From Diprion similis (lineage: Eukaryota; Arthropoda; Insecta; Hymenoptera; Diprionidae), in contig NC_060110.1 of assembly GCF_021155765.1 (NCBI RefSeq), forward strand, positions 14,902,001-14,966,000: a stretch of DNA of 64,000 bases. The letters run 5' to 3'. A program made the position numbers and the translations under genes. Shown piece after piece: positions 62,933 through 64,000 of this stretch. Below the pieces are notes generated by a model. The model ran no database searches, was not told the DNA's origin, and saw only the letters and a list, made by a program, of their open reading frames with translations. How positions within the stretch are numbered: position 1 is the first letter of the stretch; each line of letters opens with the position of its first letter.

Positions 62933-64000
62933 CTAAAGCGTAGATTCAACACCTCTGGAGGAGGAGGTTGAAGAGCTGCAAGTCAGGTCTTCGGAGTGCC
63001 GCGTGTGTGAAGAGTCCAGTGACGTAACCGAGTCACTGTCGTTACTGTGCGGGCTTGAATAGTTGGCTGCTTCCTGTAGCCGCATCAGCATGTTTAACTG
63101 TAACAACGATTTATTGAATGCCGTGAATAAACCTGATCAAAGATTAATTTTACTAAATATAGATACCGCTCATTAAGTTCATCGGCTTATCAATTAATCT
63201 AATGAGACATCCCTATAGGAAATAAGGCCTATACATCGTGTTCGCTCTAAATCTGAATAACAAGTCTTTTAACACTCGCCTATATATTTTACGGAATTTG
63301 AGCAATTTCCTACAGGATTCATTGAGAAATATACTTCAACAACAGATGGAACACCCCGGATTAATTTGAAACTTACCAACGGATCGCCTTCCGTGTCACT
63401 GTGCGTGCTGCCAAGGCTCTTCACGCTGGACGCACCAACGCCAGAATTATGAGCGGAACTTACGTCATAGCCGACGTCCTCGGGTCGCATTCGATGGAGA
63501 GCATCGCTCCCGCCGTGAACGGCGTGAGGTGCAACCCAAGGGTAGCTGGATGTAATGAAGTGGGTAGGATCTTCCCAAGGAGAATCTCCGTTACCATTTC
63601 CGCTAATTCGCCGACCGTATAAGGTCAGTCCTTCTCTTACCGCATCAACCAAATACGGTAACACGGAGTAATTCCATACACCCGTAAACCAGACTTGGGA
63701 GCCTGCGACTTCCATCGGACAGGATAGGAACAGCCGTGGACCTGAAAGACGCGATAACAAGTTGCATCGAATCGATCATTTTCAAAACACGTCACTAATT
63801 TTTCATTTTTGTTTTATATATACAGAAATCAATTTCGGTAACCAACCGATCGTGACGTCAGAGCTGCTGTGGGTTTCAAGGAATTTGTTCACGTGTAGCC
63901 AAACTCTGGGGATCCATTCAACGACTGCAGCCATTTTTGCGTTTCGCGTTCCCCCCGATTCTCGCAGCTCATGCTCCAGCAGTCTTCGTCTGAGATAACG
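62933..64000 (-). CDS. sick: Neuron navigator (sickie/NAV family), last three exons, 5' partial
   Basis: Exons on the - strand are 64000-63847 (51 codons plus one base, open at the window edge), 63741-63377 (121 codons) and 63097-62933 (54 codons plus TAG). Introns are 105 and 279 bp with GT-AG ends; the first is phase 1 (ATCG|GTTGGT ... TTTCAG|GT), the second phase 0 (CCGTTG|GTAAG ... TTACAG|TTA). The peptide follows the C-terminal region of navigators: VVEWIPRVWLHVNKFLETHS, SSDVTIGPRLFLSCP, VWFTGVWNYSVLPYLVDAVR, EGLTLYGRR, PWEDP, SYPW, RPEDVGYD, EGDPLLNMLMRLQEAANYSS and the terminal ESTL. This is the end of the AAA-type nucleotide-binding domain and the conserved tail. Navigators bind microtubule plus ends and actin regulators and act in axon growth and cell migration; Drosophila sickie also acts upstream of the cofilin regulator slingshot and in immune signalling. 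A nine-residue insert, ISGNGNGDS, separates YGRR from PWEDP. The family call is firm; the symbol assumes the single insect orthologue. Confidence 0.95.
63742..63846 (-). other. sick: Short phase-1 intron of the navigator gene
   Basis: This intron is 105 bp, with donor GTTGGT and acceptor GTCTTTCAG on the - strand. The donor is weak (T at +3). A second GT four bases downstream (GTTACC) would break the frame, so protein conservation across the join (SSDVTI-GPRLFL) decides the boundary. Confidence 0.85.

Overview
The window is nuclear DNA from an insect. It is AT-rich and mostly non-coding, with short introns bounded by GT and AG and a TATA-less Initiator+DPE core promoter. The two recognisable genes have family architectures found in insects. 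A hymenopteran, perhaps a sawfly, is my guess from the style of the lectin; the sequence does not prove it. Only about 1.2 kb of the 64 kb can be called coding with confidence.

Layout. (1) 1-3.3 kb: no recognisable gene. (2) 3.3-4.87 kb, + strand: a complete two-exon gene for a secreted C-type lectin of 237 residues, with an Initiator/DPE promoter, a 599-bp intron and a poly(A) signal. (3) 4.87-12.9 kb: non-coding, with an old tandem duplication at 11.04-11.34 kb, a 29-nt T tract and an Initiator-like site at 9.9 kb that shares a 14-mer with the lectin promoter. (4) 12.9-33.25 kb: a satellite complex. Its core is about 18.5 kb of a 312-bp monomer with 59 anchor copies in register and no net length change. 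It is flanked by decayed copies, a detached ghost monomer (13.46-13.74 kb), and a pair of homologous roughly 390-bp spacers, one on each side. Unrecognised ORF remnants abut the ghost monomer. (5) 33.25-62.9 kb: long non-coding sequence with a CRE+TATA promoter candidate (38.65 kb), a GC-rich patch open on both strands (42.5-42.8 kb), a small GC palindromic duplication (52.18 kb) and a second old tandem duplication (58.74-59.0 kb). (6) 62.93-64.0 kb, - strand: the last three coding exons of the neuron navigator gene (Drosophila sickie, vertebrate NAV1-3), running off the right edge of the window.

The lectin (innate immunity, secreted) and sickie/NAV (cytoskeleton and axon guidance, cytoplasmic) have no evident functional link. 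The striking feature is the satellite: homogeneous inside, decayed toward both edges, carrying block duplications of several monomers and an 8+8 bp dyad in nearly every copy. It seems to have grown inside one copy of an older duplicated unit of about 0.7 kb.
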